From: Amblyornis subalaris
Taxonomy: Eukaryota > Chordata > Aves > Passeriformes > Ptilonorhynchidae
NCBI GenBank assembly: GCA_018881555.1
Contig: JACAXG010000009.1
Span: 14,283,326-14,347,325, forward strand
Direction of reading: 5' to 3'
DNA: 64,000 bases
A model generated the notes under the pieces. The model made no database searches. It saw only the letters and a program-made list of their open reading frames with translations, and was not told where the DNA came from. A program made the translations under genes and the position numbers. This document shows positions 37,601 to 47,580 of the stretch, one piece after another (position 1 is the first letter of the stretch; the number at the start of each line of letters is the position of its first letter).

Positions 37601-40600
37601 TTTTCCACCTGATAATATCCAGAAAATCTATCAGTACTCAAAGAAAGGTAATACACAGATTCTCAATGAGATGTTCCCTCAGCCTGCCAAATCTGTCCTA
37701 GAGAACTAATTATATTAATTTTGTCCTGAGAATTCTGTCTGAGACTGATTAAAATGCCAGAGTTAATACCATTGCAAGAAGAAAAAAAAGCTGTAACAGG
37801 AGCAGTGCCATGACTACAAATGACAATGGGAAAGAGAATAAGTTGTGGCAAGTGTTGGCTAGAAAAAATGAGGGGAAAAAAAAGTGCCTGTTTTGCAGTG
37901 GAGTATTCATTGCATTGATATGCAGGACTTAGATAGACAGACCACAATAAAAGGATAAAAAAAGCAGCTAAAATGAAATAATTTGACCTTCAAAGCCTGA
38001 CCCTGCACTAAATAGAACACATGCAGAGACACCTGATTTACAAGCAAAAAACTCCACATGTCCAGCTTTGGTGGAGAGACGTTGGGAGTGTAGTGAGGCA
38101 GGTTCATATGTCCAGCTAAATATTACAATCACTGTTTTACTGTTTTTTCTGTCTTAGTAAGTGAATAGTAGGTAATATCCTTTGTAGTCTGTGCAGACCT
38201 AGCCTAAAATCTCCAGCATTACCATTACAACGTCTCCATGTTTTGCTATTTTGAGGCATTTTTGAGGCAGGCAGGTTTGGTGAAGGTTTGTTGCTAGTAC
38301 TTAATAACTGGTCCAAAGGAACCATACATTTAAAAGTCTATCTGGTTTCCAAATCACAAATCTTAATAAATCGACTTAAGAAATGTTATGACATCATTGG
38401 AAAATAAAGGAAAGGGGGTTTTCTCAGATGTTTTTAAAAATGGTTTTAAAAAATATGTCTAGATTTTTAAAGTACATCATAAATCAACGTACATAAGGTG
38501 CAAATACTAAGGAGAAAAATACTTGCATACTGGTTTCTTAAAATCTTTAAGTATTTTAATGGAATTTGCACTTAAAATCTACAGACCATCACAGACTTAA
38601 TTCTAACAGTCAAGAAATACTGTTATAAAAGTATCATTAAAATTCCTGGGTTTTCTTTTGCCTGACCACAGGGCGACTGACAGCCTTGTGCTGACCAACA
38701 TAGGCTGCTCTGGCAGTCTCCAGACAGTGCAAGAGCCCAAATACAGCCACTATGGACAAGGGTGGTCTGAAATTATTTCAGGTCTTCCTAAAATTATACT
38801 GCGGGCCAGAAAAAATAAAACTGAGAGAACTATAAATCTCTTCATCATCCCTCCCATCCCAGCTTTACTATGAAAAAGTACAGGAAAGGTAAAATTTGGA
38901 ATTTGAGATGACATCATCTTATTGCAGAGCATGACAACAAATGGTTAAATCATTCTTTTCACTTTCAAGCTACTTTCACTTTAATATTATTGTTAACAAC
39001 TTCCATTCAGGATTGCAATGTCTGAAGGTTTCTCTCATGTATATTAGTCTCTCCTGTTTTATTCATAAGTTCATAAAAATGAAAAACTGAATGTGTAACA
39101 ATGGTTATGTATGGCTATGTTGTGAGGAGCTCTCTCTATTGACAAGCTTGCAAATAATCCGTTTCTATTGTCGTCTAAAATTCTTGTTTTTATGGGATCC
39201 AAACTATGATTGCTTTAGTAAAAACAAGTGCTCTATGTGCTGCCACACCTGCTACTATCCCATCTGGAAAAAAAATCATCTTTATAAGCAAAACAGAATA
39301 CTATGTCCTGAATTTGCTTTTTATCTGCTACATGTGCATGCTGTCACATGTTGTTTGCTGAAGTCAAAGCAATAGCATAGGAAAAGCCTTCTGCTGAATC
39401 TGTCCTGGCCAGATTCTGGTTTCTGCCACCTGAGGCTCATGCCATAGGGAATATCTTCTCAGTGAGTGACCCCTTTGAAATCAAACCTATGCCCCATAGA
39501 GCAAACCTTTTTCTGTATGGAGTAAGTGCAGCAGAGTTTTGTCATTTTAGGATGTCATGAGATGGTTTTCCTGAAACAAACATGCCAAAGCTATAACCAA
39601 TGCTGACAGTTTGCCCTTGCCCTTCTGAGTCTTTCCATCCCCTCCTGAGCTTCCTGCAGAGGCAGAAATGTTTGTTAAACAATTGCTGGACTGTAGAATG
39701 GAATTCTGGCTTATGGGACTTGTCCCATTTGCTTAAACAGGACTCTACTTATGTGAGAAACGGTTTGAAGAATCCATTGCCTTAAAGACCAATTTAGAAA
39801 TTCAGAGTGCATGCATGTGGGTTTGCATGTAAGCATGAGCATGTTGAAAGGAGAGGGAAGTTCCCAGTGTGGTCACAAATCAGACTTCTGCCCTTTCTCT
39901 GACTCATACCCATCTATCTCATCCTTTCAGATGTGAGACTTCTCCATTTTGGAAGAATATGTGACTGACTTCTTCACCCCCACACTCTTTCAGGATGAAA
40001 CACTCACTGCTACACCACTTGCAGCTATGTACAGCGTTGCAATGCTGGGTTGAGAGACAGGCTTACAATTGGAGCTGAAAAGCCCTTTCCCCCTCCTCAC
40101 TGAAGAGTGCTGCTTTTCCAGTGGGCTGGTTCATAAGACGTTTCTGAGCCCAGGTCTGAGTCTGAACTCGAGTTCAAATATTCCTTGTGGCAACACAATA
40201 GGAATGACAGCCTGCTCTGAAGGCTTCAGGGAAAAAAAGCCTTAGGGTGAACATTCCCCTTGGAAGGCAGGTCGAGTAGTGAGAAGGGCTGGCTACTGTT
40301 GTCTCTGTCTACAACCAAGCCATGAAGCCAAAGTTTTTCCAGAGAGAACTCCCATATCACCACTGTAGCTTGAGGAATGTCTGCTTGAAAACTTTACACC
40401 ACCAGGTGGGAACTCACAACCAGGCCGTGGGGTTCCCTGAGGAGCAGCATGACATACAGCGCTGGCTACGGACTCTGGGTTACATCTGCCTCCTGGAACA
40501 GCAACTCAGTGTTGCTACAGCTGCCACCGCATACTCAGAGACTGAAAAGGGCTAAAGCATTAAAAAACGTTTTAAGCATCCCATGGAAAGCTTTCTTCTG

Positions 40601-43600
40601 CAGAAAGAAAAAATAAAGGAAGCAACCTCTTGCTATACATTTTCAAATACTTGTTAAATGACAAAAATAATGTGGCATTTTAATACCATGAACCTATGCT
40701 AAAACTAAACTCTATACATAAAAGGGATTATTGTTGTATTTTATGTATTGCAATCAGTACTCTTCAGTTTACAGGCGAGAGAAAGCTTATGCCAATTAAA
40801 GGCATATATACAGCTTTTTGGAAACAAATACCAATTATTTCTCAACTGTTATTTCTTTATTAGGTCAATGCCAAACAAAGCAAAAAATTATCTAGAATTG
40901 ACAGTGAAACAGAAAGAGCACAGAGCTAATGCTTTCCTACACGGAAAGGGTTTAACAACATACCACATAAAAAGCTTATAATGCTGTCACACTTTCTTGC
41001 ATTTCCTTATTCTGTCAGGAATAATTTCCCAAACAGGAAAAAAAATCCATGCTGAATATGCAGTGTATTTATTTTCATAAACAAATACATACTAATTCAA
41101 ACCCTAGGACCAGGGGAAATTTTTTAAAAATCAAGTAATTCTAATTCTTCTCCTTCGAACTCTTGAATCCTCCTACTTACCATAGAGAACACTCAGTAGC
41201 TTCCTTCAGAAAAAGCCGTGAAAAGAGTATGTTGCAATAGTTGCAGGGTGTGTATGTGTGTGTGTGGCACAGATAAAAGTGTATTTCTATTACTTATTTC
41301 CATTATGACAGAACTCACAAAGTGCTAGGCTCTCTCCAAACCAATGTCAAGAAACAGTTCCTGCCAAAACAACATGAAAGAAATGTTGTAAAGGTTGCAT
41401 TGTATTCCTTAAAAGTTAGGAAATATCAGAAGCTGGGATGCCAGTATAACCTTAATTCAACCCTTCTGTGCATATCCATTATGATCCAGTCTTTAATTAC
41501 ATGATCACATACTCTTTTTCTTTATTTTCTCTCCCTAGGGCCTCTGCCTCATTTAAAGTATCAGATAGGCTGAAAAAGGCAGTTGTTAAATGTTTACATT
41601 TATCTTCTTCAACACCCTGCCATTAAGGTATCAGCGAGCATCTTGCACTATTAACCAGGCAAACTGCCTCCTCTGTGTCTGGAGCTGTAGAGGCAGGAAT
41701 AGCCAGCTGGGACCTGGCCAGAGTAAAAAGAACCACTTCCTATATCCCAAAATGTACAAGTGTCGAAGAAGTTCAGAGTGACGTGATAGATCAGTGAAAC
41801 ATGCTGGCATACTGGCAGGAAGCTAAATTATAAACCAGCAACAGGCTACAGTATGGCCAGTTTGCTTGATGCTCTCCATTAAAGTTCTATGAAGAAAAGT
41901 GGACTTTGCTGGATCCTGTGAGCTGTATGCCAGTCTTCCTCATTGATAAGAGCCTTTAAAGATGACGATCTTTAAGGAGAATTTCACAGGCCAGAAATGG
42001 CAGCAGCTCCTTTGCTGTCCCACCATAGCACTGAGATGGAAGTGGACTTGCCTAGACTGGGAAAACAAGATGGTTCTCTGCATCAGCAACTCCAGTTACC
42101 TTGTTCCCACCCAGAGATAGGGATGAGGTCCTTCTGGCAGGCCTCTCACAGAGCCTCGGCCTCAAAGTTACACTTGAATGGCTTGGTGGATGCAAGCAAT
42201 GAACACCAAGGTAGTTCATTCCTCACCAATAGACAAGATCTGTATGCACAGCTTTTTATCCTTTTTGTAGACAAGACAGTCTTTAGACATGCTGCAACTA
42301 ATTGGAATCAATACGAACTATGAAAACTTCACTGCTAAAGAGTTCTGAATTTATTGACTTTGCAAGAGATTTGAGAGAAAGTCTTTGAAGGTCTAGAAAG
42401 CTTTAATTTTAATAAATTAAAAAAGGATCTTTTAAATTTCTCCCCCTCTCGCAGAGTGTGACAATAGGTACACGCTGCTACATTATGTTCTTAAAAGCAC
42501 AATTCAAGAGAGATGATTCAAATGTGAACAGCCTTGCTGTCCATGTCCGGTTATGGCTGGGGAGAGCTTTTTAAACTTCATGTTTTGGGGTGCTATTATA
42601 TAAGACCACTTACCTACGTGGAAGTTCCTAAAACTCTTCCTGATCATTTGATTCTGGATGAAAATAAGCAGCAGAGAAAGTGGTCCAGATAATAAAACAG
42701 GTCCAGGCAAAGGTGGAAAATATTACACTATTTTTTTTGCTGTTTTTTGAAGTATTTCCAGTAATTATTTCAGCGTAATTGTGATGCTCAAATGTTGCTT
42801 TTGCACAACGTAAGTGATAATTTCCAGTAGGATGGTGGACCTTGCTGCGAAGGGAGAGAGAAGCATCTGCTGCTTCAAGGTTTGAAAGAGCACAGCACTT
42901 TCCAACCTACGAACGGAGCAGAAATGGCAGCTTGGATATACCTCACATATGCTGCACGAGCACTGAGAGAAAGAATGGCTGGCACCTACGGAGCAGCAAG
43001 AGGACAGGCCAGCTTGGCAGCTCTTCCCTTCTCACAGGACAGAGGGACAGCTCAGGATTGCTAATCCAATATTCAGAAGTTAGGGGGGGGAAATAGATGA
43101 GACTGTGCTCTAAAACCCACACCAACACTTTTAGTATCCGGTACAGCTGTGAGTTTAAGCTCTCAGGATTATCTTTTGAAGGTGTTTTGCAGATTTCCCT
43201 TGTGTATAGAGTCAGAGAGTCTCTTGAGGCTGGCAGCCTAAAACAGAATAGATCCCGTGTGCAGACAAAAGACCAAAAGTGCTATACGGTTACACTTCTT
43301 ACACCAGATAAGCAAAAAAGAGTGTACTTTCATCTTTTATTCAAATTAGTTCACATGTATATTTTTATGTATTTCATTACTGAATTATTTTCACTGAAAA
43401 AGAAATTGTGTGTTATGTGTGCCTTTGTTGGGCTAATTTCTGATCCTTGACTCTAAGAACTACACATGCAAGTATCAGGCATCAGGCTGTATTTCATTTG
43501 CAGCTTTGCATGGGGGCAGAGCACATACGCTTGGGAAAGAATAAGGTTTCTATCAAAGAAGCTACACTTTTGCGTTTTTAACAAAACCAAAACAAACCAA

Positions 43601-43734
43601 CCAAACAAAAAAAACTTTTGCTGCCTCTTTTATCTGCCCTTTTGTTCTGCAAGAAGGGAGACACGGCACTGGAAGGCCTGAGACTGACACTCTTCTTGGC
43701 CGTCACTGGCTGATACACCAGTCCCCTGACCACG
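31664..43734. other. Intergenic DNA, no gene recognised
   Basis: About 12 kb upstream of the BTG1 CpG island. It contains a GC-richer patch at 32.51-33.01 kb with overlapping frames on both strands, a short (TTG)n run at 35631-35646, and a (TG)n run near 41247-41267. Individual open frames (for example 40322-40555 and 43097-43450) have no recognisable domain, splice-consistent partner or coding-like composition. No RNA genes seen. Confidence 0.5.
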
Positions 43735-44569
43735 CCGGGACTTTGTGATGGGAAAGCGGGGATAACAGCACGGTCCGAGGGGGCACACGCAGTGTGCAGG
43801 GGGGGCACGGCCAGACGCCGCGCTGTGGGATGCCGGCAGAGGCAGGGCCGAGGCCTGGCCCGTGGCCTGCGAGAAGGCGCTCGCTCCACGCGCCCCTCGC
43901 TGTGCCTTGCGCCGCCAGCTGCCCGGGGAACGGCCTCGCTCTGCGCCGCGGTCCCCGGGCGGAGACCTCGCTGCGGACACAGTCTGAAGGCCACGGTTCC
44001 CAATCCTGAGCGAACACCACGCTCGGGCTCCCGGGCCGCCGGACACGGACGCCCCTGCGCTCCGAGAGAAGGCAGCGGGGCCGCAGACACATCCCCTCCG
44101 CTGTCTGCCAGCATCAGTAAACACCGGTCTGGGAGCACCGCCGCCCTGCTCCGCCCGCCCTCGCGTGGGGAGGTACCAGCGCATGGGCAACGGGCCCGCT
44201 GGGGCCGAGGCCGAGACGAGCTAGGCGAGCGCCTCTCCCGCCCCCGCGCCGCCGCTGCCCCGCCCGCCTCCGCCGCTGACGTGGCTCCGCGCTCCCCAGA
44301 GACAGCGCGCGGCCGCGCGCGCCGCAGCCCCGCCCGCTCGCGCAGCCCCGCGCGACCCCGCCGCCGGCCGGCTCCGCGCGGGGCCGCGCACCGCGCCCTG
44401 CCCGCGCCGATGCGCAGGGAACGCGTGAGGGGACGCCGCGCACCGGCGCGCGCCCCGCCCCCCGCGCACACGGCTCCCCGCAGCGCGGGCGCGCGACCCG
44501 ACACGCGGAGGCCCTCCCGCGGGCACGCGGCCCCTCGCGCCGACCCCCCGCGCGCGCCCCCGGCTCTAT

Positions 44570-44735
44570 TTGTTTACAGTCGATTACGTCACCCACACCG
44601 GCCGGCCCCGCCCCGCCGCTGCCGTCACGATGGTGCGATCGCTCGATTGGCGGCGACGCGCCCCCGGCGCCATGACGCCACTTCCGGCCGGCGGCGGCTA
44701 TAAGAGGCGGCGGACGGGGGGCAGCTCCCTTCGCC
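44570..44735 (+). promoter_or_regulatory. BTG1: BTG1 core and proximal promoter
   Basis: In order on the plus strand: a FOXO-type site TTGTTTAC (44570-44577); a CRE-like TTACGTCA (44584-44591); a CRE half-site CGTCA (44623-44627); the palindrome GCGATCGC (44635-44642); an inverted CCAAT box ATTGG (44646-44650); a second CRE-like TGACGCCA (44673-44680); an ETS site CACTTCCGG (44679-44687); and a TATA box TATAAGAG (44699-44706). Transcription should start about 30 bp downstream, near 44725-44732, in a pyrimidine run. Induction of BTG1 by FOXO3 is established in vertebrate cells, and the FOXO site fits this. Factor occupancy is inferred. Confidence 0.75.
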
Positions 44736-44974
44736 CCTCGCCGCAGGAAATGCGGGGAGCGCTGCCGCGGCCGCCGCTGCTGCCGCCGCCCCCGTGCCGC
44801 AGGAAGAGGAGGCGGAGGCTGCCGCCCCCGGAATGTGATCTGGGCTCTGCCGCCCGCTCCGCGCCCAGTTAGAGCCGCGTCGCCCCCGTCCCGTCCCACG
44901 CCGCTCGCCCTGCGCCCCGTCCCGCCCCAGCGCCGGCCGCCCCGGAGAGCTGGCTGCCGCCCGCCGCCGCCTCC
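44729..44974 (+). other. BTG1: BTG1 5' untranslated region
   Basis: This is the predicted leader between the TATA-set start (about 44729, plus or minus 5) and the main ATG, about 245 nt and very GC-rich. It contains an upstream ATG at 44750 that opens a 40-codon frame closed by TAG at 44870-44872, about 100 nt before the BTG1 start. The exact 5' end is an inference from the TATA position. Confidence 0.6.
44750..44872 (+). CDS. Upstream open reading frame in the BTG1 leader (putative)
   Basis: The ATG at 44750 has G at -3 and C at +4, an adequate but not strong context. The frame runs 40 codons to TAG at 44870 and encodes a Pro/Arg-rich peptide (beginning MRGALPRPP, ending SARSAPS) with no known domain. 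It sits roughly 20 nt from the predicted cap, so scanning ribosomes might miss it. If used, it would most likely tune BTG1 translation rather than make a functional peptide. No evidence of translation is available from sequence alone, and the frame could be a chance product of the CpG island. Confidence 0.3.
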   Translation: MRGALPRPPLLPPPPCRRKRRRRLPPPECDLGSAARSAPS

Positions 44975-45122
44975 ATGCATCCCGCCCTGTACACCCGGGC
45001 CAGCATGATACGTGAGATCGCCGCGGCCGTGGGCTTCATCTCCAAGTTCCTGCGGACCAAAGGGCTGATGAACGAGCGGCAGCTGCAGACCTTCAGCCAG
45101 TGCCTGCAGGAGCTGCTGGCAG
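44975..45122 (+). CDS. BTG1: BTG1 coding exon 1 (residues 1-49 plus first base of codon 50)
   Basis: This encodes the N-terminal part of B-cell translocation gene 1 protein, beginning MHPALYTRASMIREIAAAV. It holds the first helices of the APRO/BTG domain, including an LxxLL motif (LQELL, residues 44-48). The exon ends GCAG, followed by GTGAGG at 45123, a good donor, and splits a Glu codon in phase 1. Joined to exon 2 it gives an uninterrupted 170-residue protein, close to the 171 of human BTG1. The start is chosen because MHP...YTRA matches the family N-terminus, although its context (T at -3, C at +4) is weak. An in-frame Met11 at 45005 has A at -3 and might be used by leaky scanning. Residue 43 is Cys where I recall Ser in mammals. 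Confidence 0.97.
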
Positions 45123-46308
45123 GTGAGGGCGGCGCGGGCGCGGCGGGAGCCGCTCCCTCCCCTCAGCCGCGGGCCGCCTGCCCGGGCAGGACCGGCGGCG
45201 GTGCGGGCGGCACCGCGCCCCGCGGGCGGCCGGAGAGGGGGAAAGGGAAAGATCGGACCCGCCGAGGGGTTGGAGCCGCCGCGGCGGGCGACTGGGGCTC
45301 TGCGGCCGTGGCTCGCCCCGTGCGGGGTCCGCCGTGCCGAGCGGTCGCCGGCGGGTGTGGAAGGCAGGAGCGGGCTGTAAACAAAAAGGGCTCGGGCGTC
45401 GCGGAGGCAGCTCGCCACCCCCACCACACACACAATCCTTGGCTCTGTAGACAAAGCTTTCGAACAGCCCGCACTTGAGCTCCTCTCCAAGGGCTCGAAT
45501 CGCCCGGTTTCCAGAGGGAAAAATGCTCCAATGGTGTTTTTTTTGGTCAAGTAAAATTCATCGGTGGACGATGAGTCTCGGTTCCCCTTTCTTCTGGAAG
45601 CGTCTCTTAGCCGCCCGACAGCCCCGGTTGGGAACAAACACCGAGGGTTCCTTTTCTGTACTGTGGGTTTTGTAATCCAAAAGCCTGCGTCTCAGTGGGC
45701 TCGATAGTGGCTACAAGCACCCTCAGACCGATAGGGTTTTGGGTGGGATAAAACTCCAGAGGTAAGTGAAGTCCTTGGTTTCTCACCATGGAAAACAGGC
45801 TGATAAGAGCAGTGGTGAAACATAGCTTGAGTCAGTCGGTAAATGCTGCCCAGCTCCTTCCCTAGTTATTTTTGGGTGTTCTTAGAATGTGAGAAGCTAA
45901 GCATGGGTGTGATCTCAAGAGGATGCAGGAAAGGGGCTTTTTCCTTTTTGATTTGTGAAGTTTTGAAGCTCTTGAGTTTTTCTGCTATGTATGTTATTAT
46001 TTCTGGATTTTTATATTTGTTTTTGTGAATGCTAGGAAGTTGGATTTCGCTCCTTTCTGGTGGTGGACGTTGTTCTCTATACAGTAGCATGAAACAGTAA
46101 CTTTGTACATGAGCGCTTCCCAAGGGACATTGCATTTACGTAAATGATCAGCAGAAATAAAGCCCGTAATGGTTTTTCAAGTCACTTGGTGCTAAAATAA
46201 TGAGCTTTTCAACATCTTGAGGTGTGAAATTTGCAAGAAAACAATAATCACTGCATGTATCTTTGAATACAGACCTAAGGAGGATAATATTTGTTTTTTA
46301 TTTTATAG
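45123..46308 (+). other. BTG1: BTG1 intron 1
   Basis: A 1186-bp GT-AG intron with donor GTGAGG at 45123 and acceptor TTTTATAG ending at 46308, preceded by a T-rich tract. The first 300 bp belong to the CpG island and the remainder is AT-richer. A single short intron at this codon matches the two-exon structure of vertebrate BTG1. No nested gene seen. Confidence 0.95.
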
Positions 46309-46673
46309 AACATTATAAACACCACTGGTTCCCAGAAAAGCCATGCAAGGGATCAGGTTACCGATGTATCCGGATCAACCATAAAATGGATCCTCTCATT
46401 GGACAGGCAGCACAGCGGATTGGATTGAGCAGTCAGGAACTGTTTCAGCTTCTTCCGAGCGAACTCACTCTCTGGGTTGACCCGTACGAAGTGTCCTATC
46501 GCATTGGAGAGGATGGCTCAATCTGTGTGCTGTACGAAGCTGCACCAGCAGGAGGTAGCCAAAATAACACCAACATGCAAATGGTAGACAGCAGAATAAG
46601 CTGTAAGGAGGAACTTCTCTTGGGCAGAACTAGCCCTTCCAAAAGCTACAATATGATGACTGTATCAGGTTAA
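46309..46673 (+). CDS. BTG1: BTG1 coding exon 2 (rest of codon 50 to residue 170, stop TAA)
   Basis: Completes the BTG1 protein, an antiproliferative APRO/TOB-family adaptor of nucleus and cytoplasm. By family knowledge, its BTG domain binds the CNOT7/CNOT8 (CAF1) deadenylases of CCR4-NOT to promote mRNA deadenylation. BTG1 also binds PRMT1 and homeodomain cofactors. Visible landmarks are the conserved box A ([20 protein letters not shown], residues 52-71), box B ([20 protein letters not shown], about 97-116), a second LxxLL motif (LFQLL, 94-98), and a C-terminal TSPSK phosphorylation-type site (157-161). The frame ends MMTVSG and TAA at 46671-46673. Near-identity to human BTG1 as I remember it, an intact frame and correct splice phase make this a functional gene. 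BTG2 is less likely, given the C-terminal tail. Confidence 0.98.
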
Positions 46674-47580
46674 GATATAGTCTGTGGATGGATCACCTTA
46701 AAATGGATGGATAAATTTGGTTTTTACTTTGGGTGGGCACCTCTGGGGATGGATTATGGAATTTAAACCATGTCACAGCTGTGAAGATCTGGCACACGTT
46801 AGAGTGGTATACTTTAAAGTGACAGTGCCATAGTTTGGACAGTACCTTTCAGTGATTTAATAGCCTGTGAGTCAAAATGATTGCAACTTGCTAGGGAGTA
46901 AGAAGATCTAGGAAGTGTCAGTTTCTCCAAGACATCTGACTTAATTTCTACACCAATTTTCAACCCCAATCTATATTTATAAAGTGATTCTCTGCAGTAG
47001 GTCTTGCAGAGTAAATTTGCACTATTACATTTATTAATTGTTAGCATTTTTGGCAGCTCAGTAACAAGACTTACAAACACCATAGTACTGGAAATTTTAT
47101 TTTTCAGACTTTTACCTAGCACTTACAAATATGTATAAATGTACATAAGACAAACTAGTAAGAATGACCTGGGGAAATGGTCAGATCTTTACATTGGCCT
47201 CAAAAGTAGCAAGTGATCAGAATCTGCCATGGCAACAGGCTTTAAAAAGACCATATAAAGACACTGTCTGAACTGTGGTGTTAGCACCAGCCAGCTATCT
47301 GTACATTTGCTAGCTTGTAGTTTTCTAAGACTGAGTAAACTTCTTATTTTTAGAAAGTGGAGGTCTGGTTTGTAATTTCCTTGTTCTTAATTGGGTAAAA
47401 GTCTTTTCCACAAACCACCATCTATTTTGTGAACTTTGTTAGTCATCTTTTATTTGGTAAATTATGAACTGGTGTAAATTTGTACAGTTCATGTATATTG
47501 ATTGTGGCAAAGTTGTACAGATTTCTATATTTTGGATGAGAAATTTTTCTTCTCTCTATAATAAATTGTTTCCTATCTTG
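46674..47580 (+). other. BTG1: BTG1 proximal 3' untranslated region
   Basis: About 0.9 kb of AT-rich sequence from the stop codon to just past the AATAAA at 47560. It contains a miR-19-type 7-mer seed match TTTGCAC (47016-47022), a Pumilio-type element TGTACATA (47140-47147) and several ATTTA-like pentamers, in keeping with a short-lived, post-transcriptionally controlled immediate-early-type mRNA. The regulatory roles are inferred from motifs only. Confidence 0.8.
47560..47565 (+). terminator. BTG1: BTG1 proximal poly(A) signal AATAAA
   Basis: Canonical AATAAA followed by a TTGTTTCC/TCTTGG T- and G-rich stretch, about 890 nt after the stop codon. Cleavage is expected near 47580. A second AATAAA lies at 47647-47652. 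Confidence 0.8.

Larger units (their letters stand above)
43735..45420. promoter_or_regulatory. CpG island over the BTG1 promoter and first exon
   Basis: Composition shifts sharply from AT-rich flanks to very GC-rich, CpG-dense sequence. It covers roughly 900 bp upstream of the transcript start, all of exon 1 and the first 300 bp of the intron. It produces long overlapping open frames on both strands (up to 507 codons on the minus strand). These reflect the scarcity of AT-rich stop codons and are not genes. Islands of this kind commonly fire in both directions, so an upstream antisense transcript is plausible but not shown. Confidence 0.88.

Noticed and set aside
43792..44703. 303-codon plus-strand frame upstream of BTG1, and the 308-codon minus-strand frame at 43578-44504
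   Set aside because: Same CpG-island effect. They are Arg/Ala/Pro-rich, mutually overlapping on opposite strands and cross the promoter motifs.
45123..45478. Read-through of exon 1 to a 167-codon frame
   Set aside because: The BTG family sequence stops exactly at the donor GTGAGG. The read-through is Gly/Ala/Arg-rich CpG-island sequence.
44114..45637. 507-codon minus-strand open frame over the BTG1 promoter and exon 1
   Set aside because: It lies in the CpG island, is low-complexity Ala/Gly/Arg-rich, is antisense to a certain exon and has no domain. GC-richness explains the lack of stops.
46263..46308. Upstream Met (ATG-like start at 46263) for the exon 2 frame
   Set aside because: This segment is intronic. 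The acceptor TTTTATAG at 46308 and the perfect phase-1 join to exon 1 show that translation enters here by splicing.
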